Shown here: positions 25,604 through 33,996 of the stretch, in pieces
Layout of the letters: the number at the start of each line of letters is the position of its first letter
Position numbering within the stretch: the first letter of the stretch is position 1
From: Microbacteriaceae bacterium PS02066
GTDB lineage: Bacteria > Actinomycetota > Actinomycetes > Actinomycetales > Microbacteriaceae
Assembly: GCA_029959545.1 (NCBI GenBank)
Contig: JASCPH010000004.1
Location: 40,136 to 104,135, forward strand
DNA: 64,000 nt
Direction of reading: 5' to 3'
Position numbers and translations under genes: made by a program
Notes under the pieces: model-generated
The model's input: the letters and a program-made list of their open reading frames with translations, nothing else
The model's database searches: none
What the model was told of the DNA's origin: nothing

Positions 25604-26851
25604 CTAGAGGCGCCGGCAGGTGCCGTCTGTGGGGCAGATCTCGATGCCGTAGAGGCGGAGGAACTCTTCGGGGTCCACGAAGCCGGCGTACTGGGCGGGA
25701 GCACCCAGAGCAGGTGCTTCCCGCAGCGCGGCGACGGCCGCGTTGGTCGTCCCGTTCTTGTTGATGCGCAAGTCCAGGTGGCATCCTCCGCTGGGCGGCA
25801 CGTTCCCGACCGCACCGATCTGCTGGCCGGCAGTGACGGTGTCCCCGACGTCGACGAGGCGCTCGCTCTTGTACATGTGCAGGTAGGAGACCACGAACCC
25901 ATCGGGGTGTTTGATTGACAGCCACAGCGAGCTGCTGAGGGTCACCGTGCCAGGCAGGATCGCGTAGACGGGGTCGCCGCACGGGTTCGGCCAGTGCTGC
26001 AGGTCGATCGCAACATGCCACGAGGAGGCGCCAGGGACCGAGATGTCGCGGGGACCGTAGCCGGACGTCATCTGGTAGCCCGGAGAGAGCGGGAATGCGG
26101 CCTGCCCGACGACGGTGCTGCTGTCGCAGCTGACCGACCCGCCGACCGCGGTGATGATCTGCTGAGCGGCGGGCTCCCACTTGTCGTAGGCGGTCGGGTA
26201 CGCGGAGACCTGCACGGTCTGCGCAGCCTCTCCCAGCCCCATCTCCTCCCAGCCGGGGATGTCGAGCAGTCCTCGAGGAGATCCGCCGTTGGGGCCCTCC
26301 TCGCCGCCGAAGAACGCCTTGGCGGCGTAGACGGGGTCCATGAGATCCTCGACGGTGCCCCAGCCCGACACGCGCTGCTGGAAGTAGTTGACCGAGTCGT
26401 GGTCGCTGCCAACCGCGTCGTGGGGGTAGTCGAGAGATTCGGGCACCGAGGAGTTGGCATACATTTTCAGGCCGGACTCCTGCAGCGCGGTCATGATCGC
26501 GATCTGCTGTCCTCGCGCGGACACACCCAGGGATCGAGCGACCGCGAGGATGGTGGCCGCGTGGCTGAGCTCGGTCGCACCGAGGGTGCGGGTCGATCCT
26601 CCGGTGGTCTGGACCTCGAGCTTGTCGGTTGTCAGCGAACCCGCTGTGCACTGCGACGACCCGCCGCCGGAGGCGCCGGCGATCGCCATCATCAGGAACA
26701 TCGTGTAGCCGGCGAAGATCACCACCGGCACCAGCACGAGCGCGATCACCCAGAGGATGACCTTGCGCGAGCCGCCTCCGTCCCCGTCGTCTCCACCGCT
26801 GGCGGCGCCTGCGACGTCAGCGGTGCGCTCGAGCACTCCCGATGCGGACAT
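25604..26851 (-). CDS. Conjugation-associated cell-wall hydrolase with M23-like domain
   Basis: 415-aa membrane-anchored protein: one transmembrane helix (residues ~31-55), a middle region with SARGQQIAIMTALQESGL and AKAFFGG stretches that recall the lysozyme-like domain of T4SS hydrolases, and a C-terminal M23 peptidase-like domain. In the latter HxxxD (WHVAIDL) near residue 288 and SYLH near residue 333 are present, but the usual HLH zinc motif reads HLD near residue 373. Zinc binding may therefore be altered. Such proteins open the wall for the transfer channel. It lies at the downstream end of the T4SS operon, 5 bp after the VirB6-like gene. Confidence 0.8.
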   Translation of the reverse strand: MSASGVLERTADVAGAASGGDDGDGGGSRKVILWVIALVLVPVVIFAGYTMFLMMAIAGASGGGSSQCTAGSLTTDKLEVQTTGGSTRTLGATELSHAATILAVARSLGVSARGQQIAIMTALQESGLKMYANSSVPESLDYPHDAVGSDHDSVNYFQQRVSGWGTVEDLMDPVYAAKAFFGGEEGPNGGSPRGLLDIPGWEEMGLGEAAQTVQVSAYPTAYDKWEPAAQQIITAVGGSVSCDSSTVVGQAAFPLSPGYQMTSGYGPRDISVPGASSWHVAIDLQHWPNPCGDPVYAILPGTVTLSSSLWLSIKHPDGFVVSYLHMYKSERLVDVGDTVTAGQQIGAVGNVPPSGGCHLDLRINKNGTTNAAVAALREAPALGAPAQYAGFVDPEEFLRLYGIEICPTDGTCRRL

Positions 26852-26856
26852 GCGGA

Positions 26857-28893
26857 CTACTTCTGCGCGATCGCGAGCCGGGCACGCATCTCACCGCTGC
26901 GCGGGGATCGAGGGGCGCGCGGTGGCAGCGACGTGATGTCGACGACCCCGGAGGAGGAGGGGCGCCGTTCGATGTGCCCCATGCCCGAAGAGTCCACGAC
27001 GATGCGGCGCGGGCCGTCCGGGGTGCGCGTCGACGTCGGCGCCGGGTCGACGACCATCGGAACCACCTTCGGGTCACCGGCAGCTCGTGGCGTGCTGCTA
27101 CCGGCGGACGCGGCCGCGGAGACCGCCTTGGATGCCCCCTTGGTCGCCACCCGGCCACCGACCTCGAGCGCCGCGGCGCCGGCGGCGCCGGCAAGACCGC
27201 CAGCTGCGGCGCCCTTACCGATTCGCGCGGCCGTGAACACCAGATCCGCCGTCTTCGATGCCTTGGCGGCGGCACCCGCCGCTGATCCGCCCCCAGGGCC
27301 CTTCTGCGGCGACGGGAGCGCCGGACGGCCCGACGAGCCGCCGGATGGCGAAGAGGGCGGCATAGGCGTCGCGGGCGGGCGTGTGGCGGTCATTGTGCCG
27401 ATGTCCTGCGCGGCCGCAGCGCCGAAGTTGATGGAGCGCGCGTCGACCGTGTTGTCAGGGCGGCGCAGAGCCGCGGCCGCGATCGTCGACACGGCGCCCA
27501 TCGCCGCGACGGTCTTGACCCCGTCGCGCTGCGTCGGGCCACCCTTGCCGATGCCGTACCGCGAGAGCTGCTCGGCGATCGACTGGCCTGTCTTCTTCGC
27601 GATCCGGCGCGCCCGGATGATCAGGAACAGCAGCACGATCATCACCAGCGTCGCGAAGGTCATCTGCGCGACGAGCGGGATCCCCAGGCTGCTGAGCCCG
27701 GTGATTGCTGCGACGGTCAGCTTGAGAACGGCAGCCATGACGACCGCCATGAAGACGATCGCGACCAGGCCCATGAAGGTGTCGGCGAGGGACTTCCAAA
27801 GCGGGTATCGGTTGACCGGGAGGATCCCGATGTAGACGTTCCACATGGTCTTGATCGCGGAGATCAGGAAGCCGAGCACCGTGACCAGGAACAGCACGGC
27901 GAATGCCATCGGGAGGATGAACAGGGTCAACGCGCCGGGGGTCATCGTGACAGCCGTGAGCACCTGGCCGAAGTTGGGGTTCTGGTTGAACGTCTTCGCT
28001 TCCTCGTCGCAGCCGCCGACCGCGTCGCGGACCTCGTTGCCGCCGGTCTGGATAGGCGCCGAGCTGGTCATCGTGTCGGTGAAGGTCGTGGCGCACTGCC
28101 CCTCGAGGGCGTGGCCGAACGCGATCGTCTGCGCAGGGATCTTCACGAAGATGTCGACCAGCTGCGATGTGACCGCAGCGGACAGCAGGTTCTCGGAGTC
28201 GAGCTCCGTGCTGTTGATGTCGTCGGTGACGACGACGGCGGCGATCTGACCGCCGTACTCCTGGGCGGTGTCGAAGGCGCCGCCGGCGGCGGTGAGCGAG
28301 GCGATCGGGTTGGCGAGCAGCCCGGTTGCCAGCACTGCGCAGCACGCCGAGATGAACAGCTCCGCCCACCCGGTGGAGTGCCGGCCGAGCATGATCGCCA
28401 GGCCTGCGACTCCGCCGGCGATCGTCAGCGCGAACGGGATCCACGCGATCTCGCCGAGGAAGTCCTGCAGGAGGTCGGCCAGCGCACCGAACGGTGCCGC
28501 GACGATGTCGACCCACTCGAAGGAGAGCAGCCAGTCGCAGAACCAGATCATCCACGACACCAGACCCAGATGCCCGGTCCAGATCGGGTCGATCCACATG
28601 GAGATGAAGAACTTCCCCATCGTGAACACGTCGCCGCGGTCAAGCGGGAGCACCGTGTAGTTGGTCAGGGGGACGCCGTCGCTGTCGGTGATGTCGCCGC
28701 CGAGCATGAACGGGGACGAGCCGCCACCGTCAGCGGCGAAGGCCCAGTACGTGTTGCCGAACAGGACCAGGAACAGGTCGATCAGGATCACGGCGAAGAC
28801 CTTGCTACACCGGGGGTGATCATGCACCCAGAACCGGATCCGCCAGAACGCGCCGCCCAGGGTCTCGAAGGTGTGCCGGTAGAACCCGATCAT
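26857..28893 (-). CDS. VirB6/TrbL-like T4SS membrane protein
   Basis: 678 aa with a hydrophobic N-terminal two thirds (about seven to eight membrane helices between residues ~23 and ~440) and a long Ala/Gly/Pro-rich cytoplasmic tail. The size and layout match the polytopic channel protein VirB6/TrbL of actinobacterial conjugation systems. Two extracellular loops are polar, and one contains paired cysteines (GQCATTF and VGGCDEE). Its ATG overlaps the VirB4 stop (ATGA), so the two are made together. The assignment rests on topology, size and position rather than on a sharp motif. Confidence 0.75.
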   Translation of the reverse strand: MIGFYRHTFETLGGAFWRIRFWVHDHPRCSKVFAVILIDLFLVLFGNTYWAFAADGGGSSPFMLGGDITDSDGVPLTNYTVLPLDRGDVFTMGKFFISMWIDPIWTGHLGLVSWMIWFCDWLLSFEWVDIVAAPFGALADLLQDFLGEIAWIPFALTIAGGVAGLAIMLGRHSTGWAELFISACCAVLATGLLANPIASLTAAGGAFDTAQEYGGQIAAVVVTDDINSTELDSENLLSAAVTSQLVDIFVKIPAQTIAFGHALEGQCATTFTDTMTSSAPIQTGGNEVRDAVGGCDEEAKTFNQNPNFGQVLTAVTMTPGALTLFILPMAFAVLFLVTVLGFLISAIKTMWNVYIGILPVNRYPLWKSLADTFMGLVAIVFMAVVMAAVLKLTVAAITGLSSLGIPLVAQMTFATLVMIVLLFLIIRARRIAKKTGQSIAEQLSRYGIGKGGPTQRDGVKTVAAMGAVSTIAAAALRRPDNTVDARSINFGAAAAQDIGTMTATRPPATPMPPSSPSGGSSGRPALPSPQKGPGGGSAAGAAAKASKTADLVFTAARIGKGAAAGGLAGAAGAAALEVGGRVATKGASKAVSAAASAGSSTPRAAGDPKVVPMVVDPAPTSTRTPDGPRRIVVDSSGMGHIERRPSSSGVVDITSLPPRAPRSPRSGEMRARLAIAQK

Positions 28894-31418
28894 GGCGTCA
28901 CCAGAGACGGAGTCGACAGCACCGCTTCGCGTCGGTCGGGGCGCTCGGGGAGCGTCTTGCGGAACTTTCCGATCCGGCCGCGCTGGTCACGGACCAGGCC
29001 CTCACCGCGCCGCTCAGGGGCGACCTTGCCGTCCGGGCCGAGCGGCGACAGATCCTCGGTGACCACCTGGACCATCGCCGGGTCTGCAGGCTCGCCGGTC
29101 AACCACTCGATCGCGCGGCGCGCCAGATCCTTGTCGGTCTGACGCATCACGTAGCGGGTCTTGAGCAGGCCGCGCGTCTGGGTCTCACCGAAGTCGGCGG
29201 GATCGTGGGAGCCAAGGGCGAAGAACGCGCGGTGCTTGCGGCCATCGCGGATGCCGATGCGCAGGTCGCGCTCACCCTCGGGTGACTGGGTGATGTGGTG
29301 GCATTCGTCGAAGTAGGCGCCGGCGAGCTCGCCGGGGTTCATGAAGCAGACCTCGCGGGAGATCCCCATGAGCATCGCGTACATCGCGCGGCCGTAGATC
29401 TTTTCCAGGGGCATCTCCTCGAACAGGTGCGCGTGCTCGAGCTCGGTCTTGTCCGGCAGCGACAGCCCATGGGTGAGGAAGACCAGGGCACGCGATTTCA
29501 GGTCGACAGCGGTCAGCCCGTCGTTGAAGAGGACCTCGCCGATGTCCTTCGACGCGACCAGGTTGATCAGGCCCGACAGCTCATCGCTCTCCGCGGAGGA
29601 GATCGTCTTGAGATGTGCCCGCAGGCGACCGAGGCTGGTGATGTCGTGCGCGGCGACGTACTCCGGCTCGAGGAGGCGGGACAGGGCAACGCCTCGGGAG
29701 TCGCGAGCCCGGATGCCGAGCATCACCGCGAAGAGCGACTGCACCATGCGTGCGCCGACGAGAGGGCCGAACACCCGCAGCGGGTCCAGCGAGTACTCCG
29801 GGGTCATCAGGTCGACGATCGTCGTGGTGTCCGGCCGGAGGCTCTGCGCGAAGACCGCGTACTCCTTGGCCTCTGTGCGGTCGATCGCGACGACGCGGCC
29901 GTTGCGGTCGACCGTGTCGCCCATGTCTCCCTTGAGCAGCACACTCTTGCCGGCGCCGAGCTCGGCGACCACGCCGAAGCTGGCGCTGGTGTCGGCCTGG
30001 ATACTGCCGTCCGCGTCGCGGAGGATCGGGGTGTGGCGTGCGGTGCTGATGTTCTCGCCGAAGCGGGCGCCCTTCTCGTCTCCGAGCTCGTTGCTGGAAA
30101 GCGGCACTCCGGTCGCGAACTCCCGGCCGGTCGTGATCTGGGTGAGCTCACGGACGATGCGCCCGGTGGGCGTGCCGGGGATCATCGCCCACCAAAGCTC
30201 CTCCTGACCGCCCAGGGGCGCCTCGAGGAGGAAGTCGGCGCGCTTGTACTCGTCTGCCACGAATCGGCCCTTGGCCTTCGCGAGATCGGCGGTATCTGCC
30301 CCCACAGCGAACAGCACCGTCGCCTGAACCTCGACCTCCTTGTCGGAGCGGTTGAGGGAGGCGTGGTACGCGGCCAGCGTCTCTGCGATCTCGCCGAGGT
30401 CGGATCCGCCGCCGGTGATCGTCGCGGTGCCCTCCTGATGCTTGTACTGCTCCTCGATGGCGGTTTCGGCCTTCTTGTTGCGACGCTTGACCTCGTCGGC
30501 GCCGGTGACGGTGAAACGGATCCCCCAGTCGACGTCGAGGGGGAACTGGTCGACGTGTGAGATCCACTCGACGCCGGGCGAGACCCAGCCGGCCTTGGGC
30601 GCGGCGACCATGGCCTGCACCACCTGGTAGGACGACGTCTCGTCCGCGTAGGGGCTGTGCACCTTGAGGTAGCGGCGCTTGAACGGGAGGAACTGCTGCC
30701 CGGACTTGGGGGCGATGTCACTCTGCCCGCCCTCGTCGAGCCAAGGGTTTGGCATCGCGGAGGGCATCTGGAAGTGCGCGAGCTCGTCGGCGCCGAATCC
30801 GTCCTCCGTACCCTCGGCAGGCGGGACAGGGGCGGCGAGGTCTGCGGAGAGGCCGCGCTGCTGCGAGTGAAGGGCGATCCAGATCTGCTCGGCGGGCGTT
30901 GCGCGGGTCGGCTGGAACGCGGCGGGGATGCGGACCTCGATCTCCTTGGCCATCCGCGCAGCAGCGGCGATCTCGGAGTCGGTAGGCAGCTGACGGGGAA
31001 GAGCCAGCGTGTCACGCAGCTTGGTGTCGGCGGCGCGCAGTGCCGACATCGCGCGCGCCTTCATCGAACCGGCCGCGAGCGGGACCGAGAACCAGAACGC
31101 GCGCGTTCCGAGCGGGATCTGCTCGAGCGCGTCCAGGGTCAGCTCGACCTCGCGCGCCCAGTCGGGGCACTCGTCGATGCGAACCCCATCCAGCATCCGC
31201 TCCACGATCGACACCGGGTCCAGGTCAGCGCACAGCCCCAGCAGCAGCCCCTCGCCCCGGTGGGCCTGGAAAAGCGCCTGGTGGTGCGCCTTGACGAGCT
31301 GCTTTGCGGCCGCGGTGGCGTAGGCATACGGGAGCGGCTGCAGCCGCCACGTCGCCCAGACCACGCCCGAGCGGGTCCACATCAGGTTGCTCGTCATCGC
31401 TGTTGCCGGAATCTGCAT
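28890..31418 (-). CDS. VirB4-like conjugation ATPase
   Basis: 842-aa ATPase that energises assembly of the type IV secretion channel. Walker A GAGKSVLLKG is near residue 490, with Walker B (GAYFDECHHI) near residue 705, followed by the ARxxKRALG-type region GIRDGRKHRAFF. The N-terminal ~400 residues are the variable VirB4 domain. It is peripheral to the inner face of the membrane in known systems. The gene starts 14 bp after a 32-codon ORF and overlaps the VirB6-like gene. Together with VirB3/PrgI-, VirB6- and VirB8-like neighbours it identifies the block as a conjugation apparatus. Confidence 0.88.
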   Translation of the reverse strand: MQIPATAMTSNLMWTRSGVVWATWRLQPLPYAYATAAAKQLVKAHHQALFQAHRGEGLLLGLCADLDPVSIVERMLDGVRIDECPDWAREVELTLDALEQIPLGTRAFWFSVPLAAGSMKARAMSALRAADTKLRDTLALPRQLPTDSEIAAAARMAKEIEVRIPAAFQPTRATPAEQIWIALHSQQRGLSADLAAPVPPAEGTEDGFGADELAHFQMPSAMPNPWLDEGGQSDIAPKSGQQFLPFKRRYLKVHSPYADETSSYQVVQAMVAAPKAGWVSPGVEWISHVDQFPLDVDWGIRFTVTGADEVKRRNKKAETAIEEQYKHQEGTATITGGGSDLGEIAETLAAYHASLNRSDKEVEVQATVLFAVGADTADLAKAKGRFVADEYKRADFLLEAPLGGQEELWWAMIPGTPTGRIVRELTQITTGREFATGVPLSSNELGDEKGARFGENISTARHTPILRDADGSIQADTSASFGVVAELGAGKSVLLKGDMGDTVDRNGRVVAIDRTEAKEYAVFAQSLRPDTTTIVDLMTPEYSLDPLRVFGPLVGARMVQSLFAVMLGIRARDSRGVALSRLLEPEYVAAHDITSLGRLRAHLKTISSAESDELSGLINLVASKDIGEVLFNDGLTAVDLKSRALVFLTHGLSLPDKTELEHAHLFEEMPLEKIYGRAMYAMLMGISREVCFMNPGELAGAYFDECHHITQSPEGERDLRIGIRDGRKHRAFFALGSHDPADFGETQTRGLLKTRYVMRQTDKDLARRAIEWLTGEPADPAMVQVVTEDLSPLGPDGKVAPERRGEGLVRDQRGRIGKFRKTLPERPDRREAVLSTPSLVTP

Positions 31419-31432
31419 CGTCGTCTCGTTTC

Positions 31433-31531
31433 TCAGTCGGTCGGCGTGGCCAGCAGCAGATCGCGACCGCCGCTGAGGGGGACCGTGATCGGCGTGCCGC
31501 CGAGGATGGGGAGGAGGGATGAGTAGCTCAT
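31433..31531 (-). CDS. 32-aa ORF between the PrgI/VirB3-like and VirB4-like genes
   Basis: Begins MSYSSLLPILGG and ends LLATPTD. Its ATG at 31531 is 2 bp after the upstream stop, with a perfect AGGAGG 8 bp before it, and it ends 14 bp before the VirB4 start. The product has a hydrophobic front and no recognised family. The strong ribosome-binding site argues that it is translated, either as a real micro-protein of the T4SS or as a coupling peptide that brings ribosomes to the VirB4 gene. Confidence 0.55.
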   Translation of the reverse strand: MSYSSLLPILGGTPITVPLSGGRDLLLATPTD

Positions 31532-31533
31532 GG

Positions 31534-32109
31534 TCAGTTGCCTCCTCGGGCTTGCTGCAGCAGGCGCTCGACGCCGCTGACCGCGTGTGCGGGTGCGTGC
31601 GCCGGCAGCGGCGTCGAGCGCGGCTGCAGGACCGGCTGCGCCACGACGGGCGCTTCCGGTGCGGGTGCGGTGTTCTCGCTATCCGGGCGGGCGAGCGTGG
31701 CTCCGACCGGCTCGGCGATCGTTGTTCCGCCGCCTGCGAAGTGGGGCGGGCGAACCCGCATGGTCACTCCGCGGTAGCGGCCGGCTGCGGGGCGGGTCAT
31801 CGCGGACATGCCGCTAGTGATGATGCTCAGCAGGTTCCGGCGTGTGGCCGGGATCCTTCCGGCTCCCCACGCTGCTCCCCAGGACACGAAGGCAGCGACG
31901 GGAATGTCGACGATCGGAGAGCCAGTCCCCCACACGCTCTGCGTCATCAGCGCGACGACCAGGACGATCGCCAGGACGACGCCCTGCGTCAGCGTGTAGG
32001 GGCCCCCAGGGATCTTCGTGCCGTCGTGGAGACGGCCGATGAACTTTGGGAACCGGCGGCTGCGCGTGTAGAAGCGCGCAACCTCTCTCTCTTCGTCGCG
32101 ATCGGCCAC
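31534..32109 (-). CDS. PrgI/VirB3-like T4SS membrane protein
   Basis: 191 aa. Residues ~1-35 are polar (YTRSRRFPKFIGRLHDG), followed by two closely spaced membrane helices (residues ~39-57 and ~66-85) and a long, Pro/Ala-rich C-terminal region. The layout and position directly before VirB4 match the PrgI/VirB3 class, small inner-membrane partners of VirB4. The call rests on topology and gene order. It is 9 bp downstream of the small VirB2-sized protein gene. Confidence 0.65.
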   Translation of the reverse strand: MADRDEEREVARFYTRSRRFPKFIGRLHDGTKIPGGPYTLTQGVVLAIVLVVALMTQSVWGTGSPIVDIPVAAFVSWGAAWGAGRIPATRRNLLSIITSGMSAMTRPAAGRYRGVTMRVRPPHFAGGGTTIAEPVGATLARPDSENTAPAPEAPVVAQPVLQPRSTPLPAHAPAHAVSGVERLLQQARGGN

Positions 32110-32118
32110 GTTCGCCCC

Positions 32119-32442
32119 TTACGCGACCAGCCGGTAGACCGTGTCGCCGGCCGCGGTGGTGGTCTCGTTGAGCACCAGGACGTCCGCCGGAGCTGCGATC
32201 TGGTGGATCGTCACTCCGATGGCGTCGACGGTCTCGGTCTGGATGAGGCCCATGACCCACTCGCCACCGCCGGCGGCGAGGAACATGGCCAGGCCGCACG
32301 CGATGCCGGTGATGATGGTCGTCGCCATGGCGAACCGCACCTTGGCGGCGACGACGAAGAAGATCACTGCTGCTGCGAGAAACACGACCGCCCGGAAAGC
32401 AGTCGTCGCATCAGCGGTGATCCCGTTGATCCAATCGAACAT
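32119..32442 (-). CDS. Small two-helix T4SS protein, possibly VirB2-like
   Basis: 107 aa with two hydrophobic helices (residues ~14-38 and ~43-63) and a polar C-terminus. ATG 32442 is chosen because AAGGAAGGA stands about 10 bp upstream; reading from an earlier in-frame start would add unlikely Arg/Pro-rich sequence. Size and helix pattern would suit a VirB2/TrbC-type subunit or a membrane accessory protein, but no processing site is evident. It lies between the VirB8-like and PrgI-like genes in one operon. Confidence 0.65.
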   Translation of the reverse strand: MFDWINGITADATTAFRAVVFLAAAVIFFVVAAKVRFAMATTIITGIACGLAMFLAAGGGEWVMGLIQTETVDAIGVTIHQIAAPADVLVLNETTTAAGDTVYRLVA

Positions 32443-32458
32443 GGTTGGTGTTCCTTCC

Positions 32459-33448
32459 TTAGTTGCCGTTACCGGACGGTGTCGGCGTGGGGGTTGTCGA
32501 TCCCTTGTCGGAGACCGCTTGCGGTGCAAGATCAATGGCGCTGACCTCCCAGCGGGAGGCACGCGCGGTGAGGGTGAGCGTGTACGTCGAGGTCACTTGC
32601 TGGTCCAGCGGGCTCAGCAGTGAGACGGTCGCGAGCACCTTGAGGGTGTCGCCATCGCTCGGGGACTCCGTGGGCGTCAGGTCCGACCGCAGCTCCTCGA
32701 CGTTGACCATCACGTAGGGGGCGGGCGAGATCGCCACGAAGGATGTGTCCGGGGCGCTGTATCGGGACAGGTCGCCCGAGCCGGCAAGGTACGCGCCGAG
32801 GAACGCCGACACCGTCTCCGCAGACGGGTCAGAGGATCCGATGGTCTGCTTGTAGACCAGCGACGTTGTCTCGCCCTGGACGGGAGCGGAGATCTGGGCC
32901 GGGAGACCGACTGCCCGCACCGTGTCTCCGTTGACCGCGATCGCCACCTGGAAGTAGCGGCGCGGCCAGCTCGTCGTGCTGGTGTCGTCGGAGTCCGTCA
33001 CCGACAGCTCCTTGATGTTCGCCGCGACGACGACGTTGACGAAGTCCGAGCCGTCGACGGGTGTGATGGAGACCACGGACAGGTCGCGGTACTCCCAGGC
33101 CGTGACCGACAGCTGCCGCAGCGCCGCCAGGTCGACGTAGGTAGCCAGGTCACCCGGCGCGTCCTTCGTCGCGCTCAGCCACGAGGAGACGAATCCCTCC
33201 GCGTAACCGCCGGCAGCCTGCTGCTGCGTGCTCAGCCCCGCTGCCTGCGCCTCGGGCGCTGCGGCGACGACGGGCGCCGGACGTGCGGCCGCGGCGAAGA
33301 GCGCGATGGGCCCACACGCGATCGCGGCGAACAGGAGTGCGGACAGCACCTTGCCGCCCAGCTGCCGACCATGGGTCCAGCTGCTCCCCTGTGCCGGGAC
33401 GGTCTTCGTCTCCTTGGCTGGCTTCGACGTCTTCTCGCGGCGCGCCAT
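32459..33448 (-). CDS. TcpC/VirB8-like conjugal transfer protein
   Basis: 329 aa: basic cytoplasmic N-terminus, one membrane helix (residues ~33-53), and an extracytoplasmic part made of two similar NTF2-like domains (residues ~75-190 and ~200-305), the pattern of the TcpC family of Gram-positive conjugation systems, homologous to VirB8. A low-complexity Thr-Pro tail closes it. The protein would form part of the channel scaffold outside the membrane. Its ATG overlaps the stop of the preceding small gene (TAATG), and it opens the structural part of the T4SS operon. Confidence 0.8.
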   Translation of the reverse strand: MARREKTSKPAKETKTVPAQGSSWTHGRQLGGKVLSALLFAAIACGPIALFAAAARPAPVVAAAPEAQAAGLSTQQQAAGGYAEGFVSSWLSATKDAPGDLATYVDLAALRQLSVTAWEYRDLSVVSITPVDGSDFVNVVVAANIKELSVTDSDDTSTTSWPRRYFQVAIAVNGDTVRAVGLPAQISAPVQGETTSLVYKQTIGSSDPSAETVSAFLGAYLAGSGDLSRYSAPDTSFVAISPAPYVMVNVEELRSDLTPTESPSDGDTLKVLATVSLLSPLDQQVTSTYTLTLTARASRWEVSAIDLAPQAVSDKGSTTPTPTPSGNGN

Positions 33449-33684
33449 TATGCAGCTCCTCCCACTCGCAGCTGCGCCACCCGCAGAGCTGCCGGCACCG
33501 CTGCCGAGAGCTCCTCAACCGCCTTCACCACGCGGCCATGCGTGGAGGGGTCGAAGGGTGCGTCGAGGGTGCTCGCCACCGCTTCCTCGAACCCCTGGCG
33601 CGCACGGATCGCGCGTGCAGCGTCGGGCTTGAATCCTTCCCACATGGCGTCGTCGGCGCTGTCTGCGGTGCTGCTCTCGCTCAC
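33448..33684 (-). CDS. Small protein opening the T4SS operon
   Basis: 78 aa from GTG 33684, selected because GAAGGGA lies 9 bp upstream and because upstream codons fall in the promoter region. It is soluble, acidic at the front and mostly helical, with no known family. It is the first gene after promoter motif B (leader about 50 bp) and overlaps the TcpC-like gene (TAATG). A regulatory or assembly role in the T4SS is possible. Confidence 0.65.
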   Translation of the reverse strand: MSESSTADSADDAMWEGFKPDAARAIRARQGFEEAVASTLDAPFDPSTHGRVVKAVEELSAAVPAALRVAQLRVGGAA

Positions 33685-33738
33685 GTTTCTGTCCCTTCCG
33701 CGGAGTCCTGATGCCTCCCGACCAACGGGGGCATATCT

Positions 33739-33770
33739 GTATAGGCCGGGTTTTCGGCCCTTCGCGGACA
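33739..33770 (-). promoter_or_regulatory. Bipartite promoter motif B (T4SS operon)
   Basis: On the minus strand: TGTCCGCGAA, 13 bp, GGCCTATAC, then A. The predicted -10 (TATACA) places the start of transcription about 50 bp before GTG 33684. The preceding CCGCGA is shared with motif A. A sigma-like gene starts 227 bp away on the other strand. Bases 33771-33954 show no gene. Confidence 0.8.
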
Positions 33771-33954
33771 TCGCGGATCGAAGAAATCTTGCGTGGATAT
33801 TGCGCCCATGCAGCGAGACATGGAAACCACCCCTGAACGGGCATTTACAGCATCGGATCGCGACTCAGACCCACCGAAGCCAGCATCCGCCGGTCGGGCA
33901 CTCTCCTGCCCGCCCGGAACTTTCCAGGATCTGAACCAGGGGTGCTGAGGAACG

Positions 33955-33990
33955 TGGCCCTTCGTCAACCGACGTCACGACGAAGGGCCA
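33955..33990 (+). promoter_or_regulatory. Hairpin covering the ribosome-binding site of the sigma-like gene
   Basis: TGGCCCTTCGTC pairs perfectly with GACGAAGGGCCA across a 12-base loop; TTTCTC and the ATG at 33997 follow. GAAGGG, the only plausible ribosome-binding site (9 bp before the ATG), is inside the 3' arm, so the stem would hide it. It may also act as a terminator for transcripts coming from the left. Confidence 0.7.
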
Positions 33991-33996
33991 TTTCTC

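Noticed and set aside
27000..30560. Long plus-strand frames opposite the VirB6- and VirB4-like genes
   Set aside because: Shadows of the minus-strand transfer genes, without plausible starts or domains.
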